From positions 62,001 through 126,000 of the forward strand of contig NZ_JAPEPT010000005.1 of NCBI RefSeq assembly GCF_026339995.1: a stretch of 64,000 nucleotides of DNA, written 5' to 3'. Shown piece after piece: positions 25,013 through 34,213 of the stretch (the stretch's first letter is position 1; each line of letters opens with the position of its first letter). A program made the position numbers and the translations under genes. Under the pieces are notes generated by a model that was not told the origin of the DNA, searched no databases, and saw only the letters and a list, made by a program, of their open reading frames with translations. This stretch comes from Streptomyces sp. NBC_01481 (lineage in GTDB: Bacteria > Actinomycetota > Actinomycetes > Streptomycetales > Streptomycetaceae).

Positions 25013-25651
25013 GTGGCCTCCCCGCCCCACTCCGCCCGCCCGGCCCGCCTCGTGGTCCTGGTCTCCGGATCCGGTACGAATCTGCAGGCTCTGCTCGACG
25101 CCATCGACGACGATCCGCAGGGCTTCGGCGCCCGTATCGTCGCCGTCGGGGCAGACCGGGACACGATCGCCGGTCTCGAGCGTGCCGAGCGCGCCGGGCT
25201 GCCCACTTTCGTGTGCAAGGTGAAGGACTACGAGACCCGCGAGGCGTGGGATCTCGCGCTCGCCGAGGCCACCGCTGCGTACGAACCGGACCTGGTCGTC
25301 TCGGCCGGTTTCATGAAGATCGTGGGCAAGGAATTCCTCGCCCGTTTCGGCGGACGGTTCGTGAACACGCATCCCGCCCTGCTGCCCAGCTTCCCCGGAG
25401 CCCACGGCGTGCGTGACGCGCTCGCGTACGGCGCGAAGGTCACCGGGTGCACCGTCCACTTCGTCGACGACGGCGTCGACACCGGACCGATCATCGCGCA
25501 GGGCGTGGTCGAGGTCCGGGACATGGACGACGAAGCCGCTCTTCACGAGCGCATCAAGGAAGTCGAGCGTCAGCTGCTCGTCGAGGTCGTGGGGCGTCTG
25601 GCCCGCAACGGCTACCGCATTGAGGGACGAAAGGTTCATGTCGGTGAATAA
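25013..25651 (+). CDS. purN: Phosphoribosylglycinamide formyltransferase
   Basis: Transfers a formyl group from 10-formyl-THF to glycinamide ribonucleotide, the third step of purine synthesis. The 212-residue protein begins at GTG 25013 and shows LVSGSGTNLQALLDAI (phosphate loop) and the catalytic block NTHPALLPSFPGAHG with the Asn and His, then VHFVDDGVDTGPI with the catalytic Asp. Its last 14 bases overlap the start of purH, so the two are coupled; both use 10-formyl-THF, and folD lies 2.5 kb downstream. The 255-bp upstream gap contains no riboswitch that I can see. Confidence 0.97.
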   Translation: MASPPHSARPARLVVLVSGSGTNLQALLDAIDDDPQGFGARIVAVGADRDTIAGLERAERAGLPTFVCKVKDYETREAWDLALAEATAAYEPDLVVSAGFMKIVGKEFLARFGGRFVNTHPALLPSFPGAHGVRDALAYGAKVTGCTVHFVDDGVDTGPIIAQGVVEVRDMDDEAALHERIKEVERQLLVEVVGRLARNGYRIEGRKVHVGE

Positions 25652-27191
25652 GCCCATCCGTCGCGCGCTGGTGAGTGTCTACGACAAGACAGGGCTGGAG
25701 GAGCTCGCCCACGGGCTCCACGAGGCCGGCGTCGAGCTGGTATCCACCGGTTCCACCGCCGCGAAGATCGCCGCGGCCGGAGTGCCGGTCACCAGGGTCG
25801 AGGAGCTCACCGGCTTCCCCGAGTGCCTGGACGGCCGGGTCAAGACGCTGCACCCGCGCGTGCACGCCGGGATTCTCGCCGATCTGCGCCTCGAGTCGCA
25901 CCGCGAGCAGCTCGCGGAGCTCGGCGTCGAGCCCTTCGACCTGGTGGTCGTGAACCTGTACCCCTTCCGGGAGACCGTCGCTTCGGGCGCCACCCCGGAC
26001 GAGTGCGTCGAGCAGATCGACATCGGCGGCCCGTCGATGGTCCGCGCCGCTGCCAAGAACCACCCGTCCGTCGCGGTCGTCACCAGCCCCGCGCGGTACA
26101 AGGACGTTCTCGCCGCGGTCAAGGAGGGCGGCTTCGACCTCGCCGCCCGCAAGCGTCTGGCCGCCGAGGCCTTTCAGCACACCGCCGCGTACGACGTGGC
26201 CGTCGCCTCCTGGTTCGCGAGCTCCTACGCCCCGGCCGACGAGTCGGGCTTCCCCGACTTCCTCGGTAGCACCTGGGAGCGCGAGAACGTCCTGCGCTAC
26301 GGCGAGAACCCGCACCAGGGCGCCGCGCTGTACGTCAACGGCAACGGCGGCCTCGCCGAGGCAGAGCAGCTGCACGGCAAGGAGATGTCGTACAACAACT
26401 ACACGGACACGGACGCCGCCCGCCGTGCCGCGTACGACCACACAGAGCCGTGCGTCGCGATCATCAAGCACGCCAACCCGTGCGGTATCGCGGTCGGCGC
26501 GGACGTCGCCGAGGCGCACCGCAAGGCGCACGCCTGCGACCCGCTCTCCGCGTTCGGCGGAGTGATCGCGGTCAACCGGCCGGTCTCCAAGGAGATGGCG
26601 GAGCAGGTCGCGGAGATCTTCACCGAGGTCATCGTCGCCCCCGGCTACGAGGACGGCGCGGTCGAGATCCTCGCCCGCAAGAAGAACATCCGCGTGCTGC
26701 GCGCCGAGGGCGCCCCGGCCAACCCGGTCGAGCTCAAGCCGATCGACGGCGGCGCGCTGCTCCAGGTCACCGACCGCCTCCAGGCCGACGGCGACGACCC
26801 GGCGAACTGGACGCTCGCAACCGGCGAGGCGCTGACCGCCGGCGATCTGGCCGAGCTCGCCTTCGCGTGGCGGGCCTGCCGCGCGGTGAAGTCCAACGCG
26901 ATCCTGCTCGCGAAGGGCGGTGCGTCGGTCGGCGTCGGCATGGGCCAGGTCAACCGCGTCGACTCGGCGAAGCTCGCGGTCGAGCGCGCCGGCGAGGAGC
27001 GGGCGCAGGGCTCGTACGCGGCCTCGGACGCGTTCTTCCCGTTCCCGGACGGCCTGGAGATCCTGACCGCGGCGGGCGTCAAGGCCGTGGTGCAGCCGGG
27101 CGGTTCGGTACGGGACGAGCTGGTGGTCGAGGCGGCGAAGAAGGCGGGCGTGACGATGTACTTCACGGGCACGCGCCACTTCTTCCACTGA
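25638..27191 (+). CDS. purH: Bifunctional AICAR transformylase / IMP cyclohydrolase
   Basis: Catalyses the last two steps of IMP synthesis. The 517-residue protein has an N-terminal MGS-like IMP cyclohydrolase domain (RRALVSVYDKTGLEELA, KTLHPRVHAGIL) and a C-terminal AICAR formyltransferase domain with EKENVLRYG-like RENVLRYGENPHQ, KHANPCG and the final VTMYFTGTRHFFH. ATG 25638 overlaps the end of purN by 14 bases in another frame, indicating coupling. A long perfect terminator follows 26 bp after the stop. Confidence 0.97.
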   Translation: MSVNKPIRRALVSVYDKTGLEELAHGLHEAGVELVSTGSTAAKIAAAGVPVTRVEELTGFPECLDGRVKTLHPRVHAGILADLRLESHREQLAELGVEPFDLVVVNLYPFRETVASGATPDECVEQIDIGGPSMVRAAAKNHPSVAVVTSPARYKDVLAAVKEGGFDLAARKRLAAEAFQHTAAYDVAVASWFASSYAPADESGFPDFLGSTWERENVLRYGENPHQGAALYVNGNGGLAEAEQLHGKEMSYNNYTDTDAARRAAYDHTEPCVAIIKHANPCGIAVGADVAEAHRKAHACDPLSAFGGVIAVNRPVSKEMAEQVAEIFTEVIVAPGYEDGAVEILARKKNIRVLRAEGAPANPVELKPIDGGALLQVTDRLQADGDDPANWTLATGEALTAGDLAELAFAWRACRAVKSNAILLAKGGASVGVGMGQVNRVDSAKLAVERAGEERAQGSYAASDAFFPFPDGLEILTAAGVKAVVQPGGSVRDELVVEAAKKAGVTMYFTGTRHFFH

Positions 27192-27217
27192 CCCGACTGG
27201 ATCTGACCTGAACGGCA

Positions 27218-27259
27218 GAAGGCCGTAAACCCCGCCCGCCGACGGGGTTTACGGCCTTC
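27218..27259. terminator. Perfect 17-bp hairpin terminator after purH
   Basis: GAAGGCCGTAAACCCCG (27218-27234) pairs perfectly with CGGGGTTTACGGCCTTC (27243-27259) over an 8-nt loop, in the convergent gap between purH and a membrane-protein gene. Confidence 0.85.
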
Positions 27260-27279
27260 GTGCTGTCGAAAGGCTCAGC

Positions 27280-27882
27280 TCAGCGCTGCGCGCGATTGAA
27301 CCACTCGCCGCCGTCGGACTTGCCGACGAACACGGTGATGAGGATCGCGAGAACGGTGTGTACCAGGCCCACGACGACGAACGGGTAGATGCCCAGGACC
27401 GCCGTGATGATGCCGAAGACCATCGCGGTGACGCGGATGCCGTTGCCGCCGCTGCTGAACTTGACGCCGAGCACGATCGCGAGGATGCCCCAGGCCAGGA
27501 TCAGGAAGGCGATGGCCCACACCGCGCCGACCGAAAAGTCGGCGAGCTGCTGGAACTGGACGTCGTCCTTGAGGGCCGGGTCGTCCTTGGCCTTGGCGAC
27601 GCCGATGGCACCCAGCGCGCCGAAGATCGCGCCGATCACCTGGAAGCCCGCGATGATGAAGAGCATCACGCGAGCCGCCTTCACCCCGCCCGGCATCTCC
27701 GTGGGGCCGCCCACGAAACCGCCGCCGTACGGCGTGACCGGCGGGGCCTGCGGGTAGCCGTAACCGGGCTGACCCTGCGGCTGGGGCTGGCCGTAGCCCG
27801 GCTGGCCGCCCTGGGGCTGGCCGTAGCCCGGCTGACCGCCCTGAGGCTGGCCGTACGGGTTGTTCGGGTCGCCGAAGCTCAT
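27280..27882 (-). CDS. Small four-TM membrane protein with Gly/Gln/Pro repeats
   Basis: A 200-residue protein. The first 50 residues are soluble repeats of GQPQGGQPGY type followed by a Pro/Gly stretch. About four hydrophobic segments follow between residues 65 and 190 (VMLFIIAGFQVIGAIFGALG, FLILAWGILAIVLG, MVFGIITAVLGIYPFVVVG, VHTVLAILITVF). A GGAGG ribosome site precedes ATG 27882. Tandem-repeat N-termini of this kind are common in actinobacterial membrane proteins of unknown role. It resembles DUF4190/DUF4064-type proteins in layout, without a firm match. Confidence 0.82.
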   Translation of the reverse strand: MSFGDPNNPYGQPQGGQPGYGQPQGGQPGYGQPQPQGQPGYGYPQAPPVTPYGGGFVGGPTEMPGGVKAARVMLFIIAGFQVIGAIFGALGAIGVAKAKDDPALKDDVQFQQLADFSVGAVWAIAFLILAWGILAIVLGVKFSSGGNGIRVTAMVFGIITAVLGIYPFVVVGLVHTVLAILITVFVGKSDGGEWFNRAQR

Positions 27883-28145
27883 GGGGGGATTCCTCCGTTG
27901 AAAGTGCGGGGACGATGCGGTCCGAGCGGAGGAACTTCACAAGATCAGCGGTTTGCCCCCCAACACTGCCGCGGTACTGCGCGGATCATCGTGGTATTAA
28001 CGTCGACTTTTTGTCCAGTCGGTATCCCTATGTGTTGTGCAAGTGCAACCTCCCCTGCTGTTTGCCGGGGCAGGAGGGGAGCGTGCGGCCACCGGAACGA
28101 GGGCCGAATTGGAACCCGGGCGGGTCCATCCGCGAGGATGGGTCC

Positions 28146-29012
28146 ATGACTGCCCAGATTCTCGATGGCAAGGCCACCGCAGCCGCGATCAAGTCCGACC
28201 TGACCGCCCGCGTGGCGGCCCTCAAGGAGCGGGGCATCACCCCCGGCCTCGGGACGCTGCTCGTCGGGGACGACCCCGGCAGCCGGTGGTACGTCAACGG
28301 CAAGCACCGCGACTGCGCGCAGGTCGGCATCGCCTCCATCCAGCGCGAACTGCCGGACACCGCCTCGCAGGAAGAGATCGAGGCGGTCGTCCGCGAGCTC
28401 AACGACGACCCCGATTGCACCGGCTACATCGTCCAACTCCCGCTGCCCAAGCACATCGACACCAACAAGGTGCTCGAGCTGATGGACCCGGCCAAGGACG
28501 CGGACGGGCTGCACCCGATGAGCCTCGGGCGCCTCGTGCTGGGCATCGAGGGGCCGCTGCCGTGCACTCCGAACGGCATCATCCAGCTGCTCCGCCACCA
28601 CGGCGTCGAGATCAAGGGCGCGCACATCGTGGTCCTCGGCCGCGGTATCACCGTGGGCCGCTCCCTGCCGCTGATGCTCACCCGCAAGTCCGAGAACGCG
28701 ACGGTGACGCAGTGCCACACCGGCACGCGCGATCTGCCGATGCATCTGCGGCAGGCCGACATCATCGTGTCGGCGGCCGGTGTGCAGCACATCATCAAGC
28801 CCGAGGACGTCAAGCCGGGGGCCGCGGTCCTCGACGTCGGCGTCAGCCGTGACGCGGAAGGCAAGATCGCCGGAGACGTTCACCCGGGCGTCGCGGAGGT
28901 CGCGGGCTGGATCTCGCCGAACCCGGGAGGCGTGGGCCCGATGACTCGCGCGCAGTTGCTGGTCAATGTCGTCGAGGCGGCCGAGCGCGCGACTGTCGCT
29001 GCCGAGGGCTGA
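28146..29012 (+). CDS. folD: Methylenetetrahydrofolate dehydrogenase / cyclohydrolase
   Basis: Makes 10-formyl-THF from 5,10-methylene-THF with NADP, feeding purN, purH and formylmethionine. The 288-residue protein contains YVNGKHRDC (the Y-x3-K catalytic pair), GYIVQLPLPKHID, DGLHP, CTPNGIIQLL and the nucleotide loop LGRGITVGRS. Here the usual GRSxIVG is GRGITVG, which is frequent in actinobacterial FolD. The 263-bp upstream gap shows no ZTP riboswitch. DUF3017 follows after 23 bp and is likely cotranscribed. Confidence 0.97.
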   Translation: MTAQILDGKATAAAIKSDLTARVAALKERGITPGLGTLLVGDDPGSRWYVNGKHRDCAQVGIASIQRELPDTASQEEIEAVVRELNDDPDCTGYIVQLPLPKHIDTNKVLELMDPAKDADGLHPMSLGRLVLGIEGPLPCTPNGIIQLLRHHGVEIKGAHIVVLGRGITVGRSLPLMLTRKSENATVTQCHTGTRDLPMHLRQADIIVSAAGVQHIIKPEDVKPGAAVLDVGVSRDAEGKIAGDVHPGVAEVAGWISPNPGGVGPMTRAQLLVNVVEAAERATVAAEG

Positions 29013-29035
29013 GCGGATCGGGAGAGGCTGAGCCC

Positions 29036-29737
29036 ATGGGCGTACGCACGAACGACGAATCCGAGCCGGCGGGCGGCGCGGCGGGCGCGGCCCCCGGGGC
29101 CGGGCCCGGCCGCGCGGGCGAGCCTGCCCCGGACGTGGCGGCCGCATCGCCTGCCCCGGACGTGGCGGCCGCGGCCGTCATGGCAGAGGCGGTCCACCCG
29201 CGGACCGCGGCTGCGGACGCCGACTCCGAGGGCTCCAGCGGTACGGGTACCGGCTCCGGCGACTCGGACAGGAGGCCGGAGGTCCACACCGCCGACGGGC
29301 TGCACGCGCCGGAGGCCGAGACCCCGCCCGCCCCCAAAGCCCCCTCCCGGCGGCCGCCCTCCCTCACCCGGGACACCGCCCGGCCCGAAGGCGGCGGGCG
29401 CGCCGCCCCCGGCGACGCTTCCGCGCCCGCGCGGCAGTGGCCCCTGCTCACCGTTCTCGCCCTGGCCGGTCTCGGGCTCGTCGTCGTCGGCACGGACGCC
29501 TTCGCCGACGCGTTCCGGGTGGGCACGATCCTCATCGGGGTCGCGCTCATCACCGGCGCCGTCCTGCGCCGGATCCTGCCCTCCGTCGGAATGCTCGCGG
29601 TGCGCTCCCGCTTCACCGACATGGTCACGTACGGACTGCTCGGCACGGTGATCGTGCTGATCGCGCTCGTGACCCAGCCGAACCCCTGGCTGGACGTCCC
29701 GTTCCTGGAGGACGCGGTCCACTTCACCGTGCGTTAG
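29036..29737 (+). CDS. DUF3017 domain membrane protein
   Basis: A 233-residue protein: an N-terminal disordered half rich in Ala, Pro and Gly with the unit APDVAAA repeated, then a C-terminal DUF3017 domain with three TM helices (LLTVLALAGLGLVVVG, VGTILIGVALITGAVL, MVTYGLLGTVIVLIALVT). The family is regularly found beside folD in actinobacteria, but its function is unknown. It is 23 bp behind folD on the same strand and 65 bp before icd. Confidence 0.9.
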   Translation: MGVRTNDESEPAGGAAGAAPGAGPGRAGEPAPDVAAASPAPDVAAAAVMAEAVHPRTAAADADSEGSSGTGTGSGDSDRRPEVHTADGLHAPEAETPPAPKAPSRRPPSLTRDTARPEGGGRAAPGDASAPARQWPLLTVLALAGLGLVVVGTDAFADAFRVGTILIGVALITGAVLRRILPSVGMLAVRSRFTDMVTYGLLGTVIVLIALVTQPNPWLDVPFLEDAVHFTVR

Positions 29738-29802
29738 CGCGCGCTCACGTCGAGTACCTTGATGGCGGGACACATCGACGCGTGAGAGGGACGTTCCACC
29801 TC

Positions 29803-31023
29803 ATGGCCAAGATCACCGTAGCCAACCCCGTCGTCGAGCTCGACGGCGACGAGATGACCCGCATCATCTGGTCCTTCATCAAGGACAAGCTGATCCTTCC
29901 GTACCTCGACGTCGAGCTGAAGTACTTCGACCTGGGCATGGACCACCGCGACGCCACCAACGACCAGGTGACCGTCGACGCGGCCAACGCCATCAAGGAG
30001 TACGGCGTCGGCGTGAAGTGCGCGACCATCACGCCGGACGAGGCGCGGGTCGAGGAGTTCAACCTCAAGGCGATGTACCGCTCGCCGAACGGCACCATCC
30101 GCAACATCCTCGGCGGCGTGATCTTCCGCGAGCCGATCATCATGGAGAACGTGCCGCGGCTCGTACCGGGGTGGACCAGGCCGATCGTCGTCGGCCGTCA
30201 CGCCTTCGGCGACCAGTACCGCGCCACCGACCTGAAGATCCCGGGCCCCGGCACGCTCACCATGACCTTCACCCCCAAGGACGGCTCCGAGCCGATCGAG
30301 GTGGAGGTCCACGAGTTCCCGGGCGCCGGTGTCGCGCTCGGCATGTACAACCACGACGACTCGATCCGCGACTTCGCGCGCGCCTCGTTCCGCTACGGCC
30401 TGGCGCGTGACTTCCCGGTCTACCTGTCGACGAAGAACACGATCCTCAAGAAGTACGACGGCCGCTTCAAGGACATCTTCCAGGAGACCTTCGACGCCGA
30501 GTTCAAGGCCGACTTCGACAAGGCCGGTCTGACCTACGAGCACCGCCTCATCGACGACATGGTCGCCGCGGCGCTCAAGTGGGAGGGCGGCTACGTCTGG
30601 GCGTGCAAGAACTACGACGGCGACGTCCAGTCCGACATCGTCGCGCAGGGCTTCGGCTCGCTCGGCCTGATGACCTCGGTCCTCATGTCGCCCGACGGCA
30701 GGACCGTCGAGGCCGAGGCCGCGCACGGCACGGTCACCCGCCATTACCGCCAGCACCAGCAGGGCAGGGCGACTTCGACCAACCCCATCGCCTCGATCTT
30801 CGCCTGGACCCGTGGTCTCGCCCACCGGGGCGAGCTGGACGGCACACCCGAGGTCACCAGGTTCGCCCAAACCCTGGAGCAGGTCTGCATCGACACCGTC
30901 GAGAGTGGCCGGATGACGAAGGACCTGGCCCTGCTGATCTCCAAGGACACGCCGTGGCTGACCACGGAGCAGTTCCTGGACGTGCTTGACGCGAATCTGC
31001 GGAAGAAGATGGCCTCCGCCTGA
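29803..31023 (+). CDS. icd: NADP-dependent isocitrate dehydrogenase (dimeric type)
   Basis: Oxidises isocitrate to 2-oxoglutarate in the TCA cycle, producing NADPH. The 406-residue protein starts MAKITVANPVVELDGDEMTR and carries the substrate block MYRSPNGTIRN, metal-site Asp in DDMVAAALKW and SDIVAQGFGSLGL, and the coenzyme region HGTVTRHYRQHQ with STNPIASIFAW. This is the eukaryote-like homodimeric class, not the E. coli-like monomeric actinobacterial class. ATG 29803 follows a weak purine run. A strong terminator lies about 75 bp after the stop. Confidence 0.96.
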   Translation: MAKITVANPVVELDGDEMTRIIWSFIKDKLILPYLDVELKYFDLGMDHRDATNDQVTVDAANAIKEYGVGVKCATITPDEARVEEFNLKAMYRSPNGTIRNILGGVIFREPIIMENVPRLVPGWTRPIVVGRHAFGDQYRATDLKIPGPGTLTMTFTPKDGSEPIEVEVHEFPGAGVALGMYNHDDSIRDFARASFRYGLARDFPVYLSTKNTILKKYDGRFKDIFQETFDAEFKADFDKAGLTYEHRLIDDMVAAALKWEGGYVWACKNYDGDVQSDIVAQGFGSLGLMTSVLMSPDGRTVEAEAAHGTVTRHYRQHQQGRATSTNPIASIFAWTRGLAHRGELDGTPEVTRFAQTLEQVCIDTVESGRMTKDLALLISKDTPWLTTEQFLDVLDANLRKKMASA

Positions 31024-31097
31024 CGGCCAGGGCAACTGCCGTGGACACAGAGCCCGAACGGGCACGCGCGGACCACACGTATCGCGCCGGCAAACAC

Positions 31098-31141
31098 CGA
31101 CGGCGCCCGTCCTCTCCCCCGAGGGAGGACGGGCGCCGTCG
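31098..31141 (+). terminator. Strong terminator after icd
   Basis: CGACGGCGCCCGTCCTC (31098-31114) pairs perfectly with GAGGACGGGCGCCGTCG (31125-31141) over a 10-nt loop, followed by TGTTT. Confidence 0.85.
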
Positions 31142-31451
31142 TGTTTCAAGAGTCATGGACGCGCCAATCTCGGACAAGGGACGCCAGGGGCCTGTGGCAC
31201 GGAAGTGACAGTTCCGCCATGGTGTGATCGTTCCGCAACGGATGGGAGACTGGGTCCGGCAGCCGGGGCGGGGCGCACAACGGGGCGCGCCGACCGTCCC
31301 GGGTGCTCCCGTGCACGCCGTTAACAGGAACTGACATCCTTGCCCTGCGCATCCCAGTGGGTAGTCCGGTACACGGACTCCCGAGGTACACCGCAGGGGG
31401 TCAGGAGCGCGGGGCACATCAGGCACGTTCGGGGGACAAGGGGGGAAGCAC
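31142..31451. other. 310-bp intergenic region upstream of the XRE/DUF2690 gene
   Basis: No gene is seen. Two GTTCCG words, in GACAGTTCCGCC (31207-31218) and GATCGTTCCGCA (31228-31239), are spaced about one to two turns apart and could be part of a promoter or operator. A purine-rich ribosome site GGGGGACAAGGGGGGAAG ends the region before the start at 31452. Confidence 0.4.
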
Positions 31452-32537
31452 ATGCCTCGTTGGAAGGCACTGCCGGAGGAGCTGGACCCGCAGGTCAGGG
31501 AGTTCACCAGTCAGCTGCGCCGACTGGTGGACCGCAGTGGGCTCGGCATTGCCGCGGTGGCGGACCGCACCGGGTACAGCAAGACGTCCTGGGAGCGGTA
31601 TCTCAACGGGCGGCTGCTCGCGCCCAAGGGCGCGATCGTCGCGCTCGCCGAGGTGACCGGCACGAACCAGACGCACCTGACCACCATGTGGGAGCTCGCC
31701 GAGCGGGCCTGGAGCCGGGCCGAGATGCGTCACGACATGACGATGGAAGCGATACGGATATCCCAGGCGCGGGCCGCACTCGGGGAGTTCGGGCCTGCCC
31801 CGGCGGGCACCGCGAACGGCCGCGCGGGCGGCCGCACGGCCGCGCCCGCGGACCCGGAAACCGGCCACGAACCGGGCAGGCGCCGCCGGGATCCGGGCAG
31901 CCGGGATCACCAGCCGCAGAGTCCGTCGTACGTACCGACGCACAACGAGCCGGGCGGACTCGGCGGGCCGGGCCACCCGGACTCCTCGTCCCCGCCGGGG
32001 TCCCTGCCCTCCGCACCGTCCCCCGGACATGGGGGCGGCGGCAAGCGCAAGGTCACCATGTTCGTGGCCGGTCTCGTCGGCGCCCTGCTGGTGATCGCCG
32101 CGGCCGTTCTGCTGACCGACCTGGGCGGGGACGGCGACGACAAGCCCGTGGCCAAGCCCCCCTCCACCGCCCCGACGACCAGCAGCCCGCCGTTGCCCGA
32201 TGGAGTGAAGTGCAGCGGCAAGGACTGCACCGGGCAGGACCCGGAAGCGATGGGCTGCGGCGGCGAGTTCGCCAAGACCGTCTCGTCCGCGACCGTCGGC
32301 AAGGCCTTCGTCGAGGTCCGCTACAGCAAGACCTGCCAGGCGTCCTGGGCCCGTATCACCCGCGCGGCACCGGGCGACACGGTGCAGATCAGCGTGGGAG
32401 GCAAGGGCGCCCAGAACGGCCTGGTGAACGCCGACAAGGACGCGTACACCCCGATGACCGCGGTGACCGGGCCGGCCGACGCGAAGGCGTGCGCCACGCT
32501 CACGACGGGCGTCAACGGCTGCACCACGCCGCAGTGA
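31452..32537 (+). CDS. XRE-family HTH, membrane-anchored DUF2690 protein
   Basis: A 361-residue protein with an N-terminal XRE helix-turn-helix (residues about 15-75: LRRLVDRSGLGIAAVADRTG, KTSWERYLNGR), a disordered Pro/Gly-rich middle, one transmembrane helix (about 200-220, VTMFVAGLVGALLVIAAAVLLT) and a C-terminal DUF2690 domain outside the membrane. That domain shows four or more Cys (KCSGKDC, GCGGEF, KTCQASWARI, NGCTTPQ) that probably form disulfides. Such proteins may pass an envelope signal to DNA, but targets are unknown. The ribosome site is a GGGGGGAAG run next to ATG 31452. Confidence 0.88.
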   Translation: MPRWKALPEELDPQVREFTSQLRRLVDRSGLGIAAVADRTGYSKTSWERYLNGRLLAPKGAIVALAEVTGTNQTHLTTMWELAERAWSRAEMRHDMTMEAIRISQARAALGEFGPAPAGTANGRAGGRTAAPADPETGHEPGRRRRDPGSRDHQPQSPSYVPTHNEPGGLGGPGHPDSSSPPGSLPSAPSPGHGGGGKRKVTMFVAGLVGALLVIAAAVLLTDLGGDGDDKPVAKPPSTAPTTSSPPLPDGVKCSGKDCTGQDPEAMGCGGEFAKTVSSATVGKAFVEVRYSKTCQASWARITRAAPGDTVQISVGGKGAQNGLVNADKDAYTPMTAVTGPADAKACATLTTGVNGCTTPQ

Positions 32538-32597
32538 TCCGTGCCACTAGGGGGCGTAGGTTGGCGGTGTCCGGGGTCGGATAGCCTGACCGCTGGA

Positions 32598-32617
32598 TAT
32601 CTCTTCATGTCGAGACA
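32598..32617. promoter_or_regulatory. Imperfect palindrome upstream of mdh, possible TamR-type operator
   Basis: TATCTCTTCATGTCGAGACA has TCTC and GAGA arms with a partly symmetrical core. MarR-family TamR in Streptomyces is reported to control mdh and other TCA genes through CTTGA/TCAAG-like palindromes; this site deviates at two core bases, so the match is weak. It lies about 75 bp upstream of the mdh ATG. Confidence 0.3.
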
Positions 32618-32689
32618 CCGATCGATCATGGGAGATGTCCAGCATCAGGGGCAGGGACCCCTACCGCCAGCTGTCTTACGGAGATCGCC

Positions 32690-33679
32690 ATGACCCGCAC
32701 TCCCGTCAACGTCACCGTGACCGGCGCGGCCGGCCAGATCGGCTACGCGCTGCTCTTCCGCATCGCCTCCGGCCACCTGCTCGGCGCGGATGTGCCGGTG
32801 AAGCTGCGTCTGCTCGAAATCCCGCAGGGCCTGAAGGCCGCCGAGGGTACCGCGATGGAGCTCGACGACTGCGCCTTCCCGCTGCTGCGCGGGATCGACA
32901 TCACCGACGACCCGAACGTCGCCTTCGAGGGCGCCAACGTGGCCCTGCTCGTCGGCGCCCGCCCGCGCACCAAGGGCATGGAGCGCGGTGACCTGCTCTC
33001 CGCCAACGGTGGCATCTTCAAGCCGCAGGGCAAGGCCATCAACGACAACGCCGCGGACGACATCAAGGTCCTCGTCGTCGGCAACCCGGCCAACACCAAC
33101 GCGCTCATCGCGCAGGCCGCTGCCCCGGACGTACCGGCCGACCGCTTCACCGCGATGACCCGCCTGGACCACAACCGCGCGATCTCGCAGCTCGCCGCCA
33201 GGACCGGCGCCGCCGTCTCCGACATCAAGCGCCTCACCATCTGGGGCAACCACTCGGCGACCCAGTACCCGGACATCTTCCACGCGTCGGTGGCCGGCAA
33301 GAACGCCGCCGAGGTCGTCAACGACGAGAAGTGGCTGGCCGAGGAGTTCATCCCGACCGTCGCCAAGCGCGGCGCCGCGATCATCGAGGCCCGCGGCGCG
33401 TCCTCGGCCGCCTCGGCCGCGAACGCCGCCATCGACCACGTTCACACCTGGGTCAACGGCACCGCGGACGGGGACTGGACCTCGATGGGCATCCCGTCGG
33501 ACGGCTCGTACGGCGTGCCGGAGGGCCTGATCTCGTCGTTCCCGGTCACCACGAAGGACGGCACGTACGAGATCGTCCAGGGCCTGGACATCAACGAGTT
33601 CTCGCGTGCGCGCATCGACGCGTCGGTGAAGGAGCTGGAGGAGGAGCGCGCGGCGGTCCGCGAGCTCGGCCTCATCTGA
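32690..33679 (+). CDS. mdh: Malate dehydrogenase (NAD)
   Basis: Interconverts malate and oxaloacetate in the TCA cycle. The 329-residue protein starts MTRTPVNVTVTGAAGQIGYA (Rossmann glycine loop), contains NPANTNALIA, the active-site MTRLDHNRA with Arg and Asp, and WGNHSATQYPD with the catalytic His. It belongs to the cytosolic-type group 2 MDH typical of actinobacteria. ATG 32690 follows TACGGAG. A terminator follows 10 bp after the stop. Confidence 0.97.
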   Translation: MTRTPVNVTVTGAAGQIGYALLFRIASGHLLGADVPVKLRLLEIPQGLKAAEGTAMELDDCAFPLLRGIDITDDPNVAFEGANVALLVGARPRTKGMERGDLLSANGGIFKPQGKAINDNAADDIKVLVVGNPANTNALIAQAAAPDVPADRFTAMTRLDHNRAISQLAARTGAAVSDIKRLTIWGNHSATQYPDIFHASVAGKNAAEVVNDEKWLAEEFIPTVAKRGAAIIEARGASSAASAANAAIDHVHTWVNGTADGDWTSMGIPSDGSYGVPEGLISSFPVTTKDGTYEIVQGLDINEFSRARIDASVKELEEERAAVRELGLI

Positions 33680-33689
33680 TCCGCACGCT

Positions 33690-33727
33690 GAAAGCTCCCG
33701 GCGGCCGTATGGCTGCCGGGAGCTTTC
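33690..33727 (+). terminator. Terminator after mdh
   Basis: GAAAGCTCCCGGC (33690-33702) pairs with GCCGGGAGCTTTC (33715-33727) over a 12-nt loop, ending in a short T run. Confidence 0.8.
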
Positions 33728-33850
33728 TCGCATGTGGATGCTTTGCGGCTTACGAACATTGATGTCGCTGACTTTGACGTTCGTCTCTGGGGGTCTCCTC
33801 AGGCACACCGGACTTGACGCCGCGTATGGTCCGGCGGAACTCCTGGCGGC

Positions 33851-34084
33851 GTGGCGCACCTGACCGCTGCGGCTCGCGACGCTCGCCGGGTATCTCGGCT
33901 GTGGAAGCAGATGGAGGCCGAGGACCGAATCGTGCACCGGGACGGGGACCTCTACGACACCCGCGGCTCCCGAGGGGCCCGCCGCGATGTCCGCCCGCCA
34001 CAGCTGGGCACGCCGTACGCCCCGCGCGCTCGATTTCCGCCGAGCCGCGTGACCGACCCGGGCAAGGCCCGATGCGTGGCGTAG
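33851..34084 (+). CDS. Possible 77-residue protein in the mdh-betB gap
   Basis: The 486-bp gap between mdh and the betaine operon contains one frame from GTG 33851 beginning MAHLTAAARDARRVSR, with GC-rich third positions. It has no good ribosome site, no recognisable family, and ends in a very basic tail, so it may be noise. Apart from this, the gap shows no riboswitch or clear operator; the betB ribosome site is GGGAAGG upstream of 34214. Confidence 0.25.
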   Translation: MAHLTAAARDARRVSRLWKQMEAEDRIVHRDGDLYDTRGSRGARRDVRPPQLGTPYAPRARFPPSRVTDPGKARCVA

Positions 34085-34213
34085 GCACCGGATAAGTGAC
34101 ACGCGACACTTTCGACCCGCCATTCGCATGCTTCCCACGCCCAGGGGCAGGCGCCCCGTCCGCCGGTCCACACCGGCGAGGAATAAATCGGGAACGGGAA
34201 GGCAAAACGCGAC

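Noticed and set aside
27883..28145. ZTP riboswitch before folD
   Set aside because: folD is a known target class, but neither GACTGGCG nor CCGCCTGGG-type elements are present in this gap.
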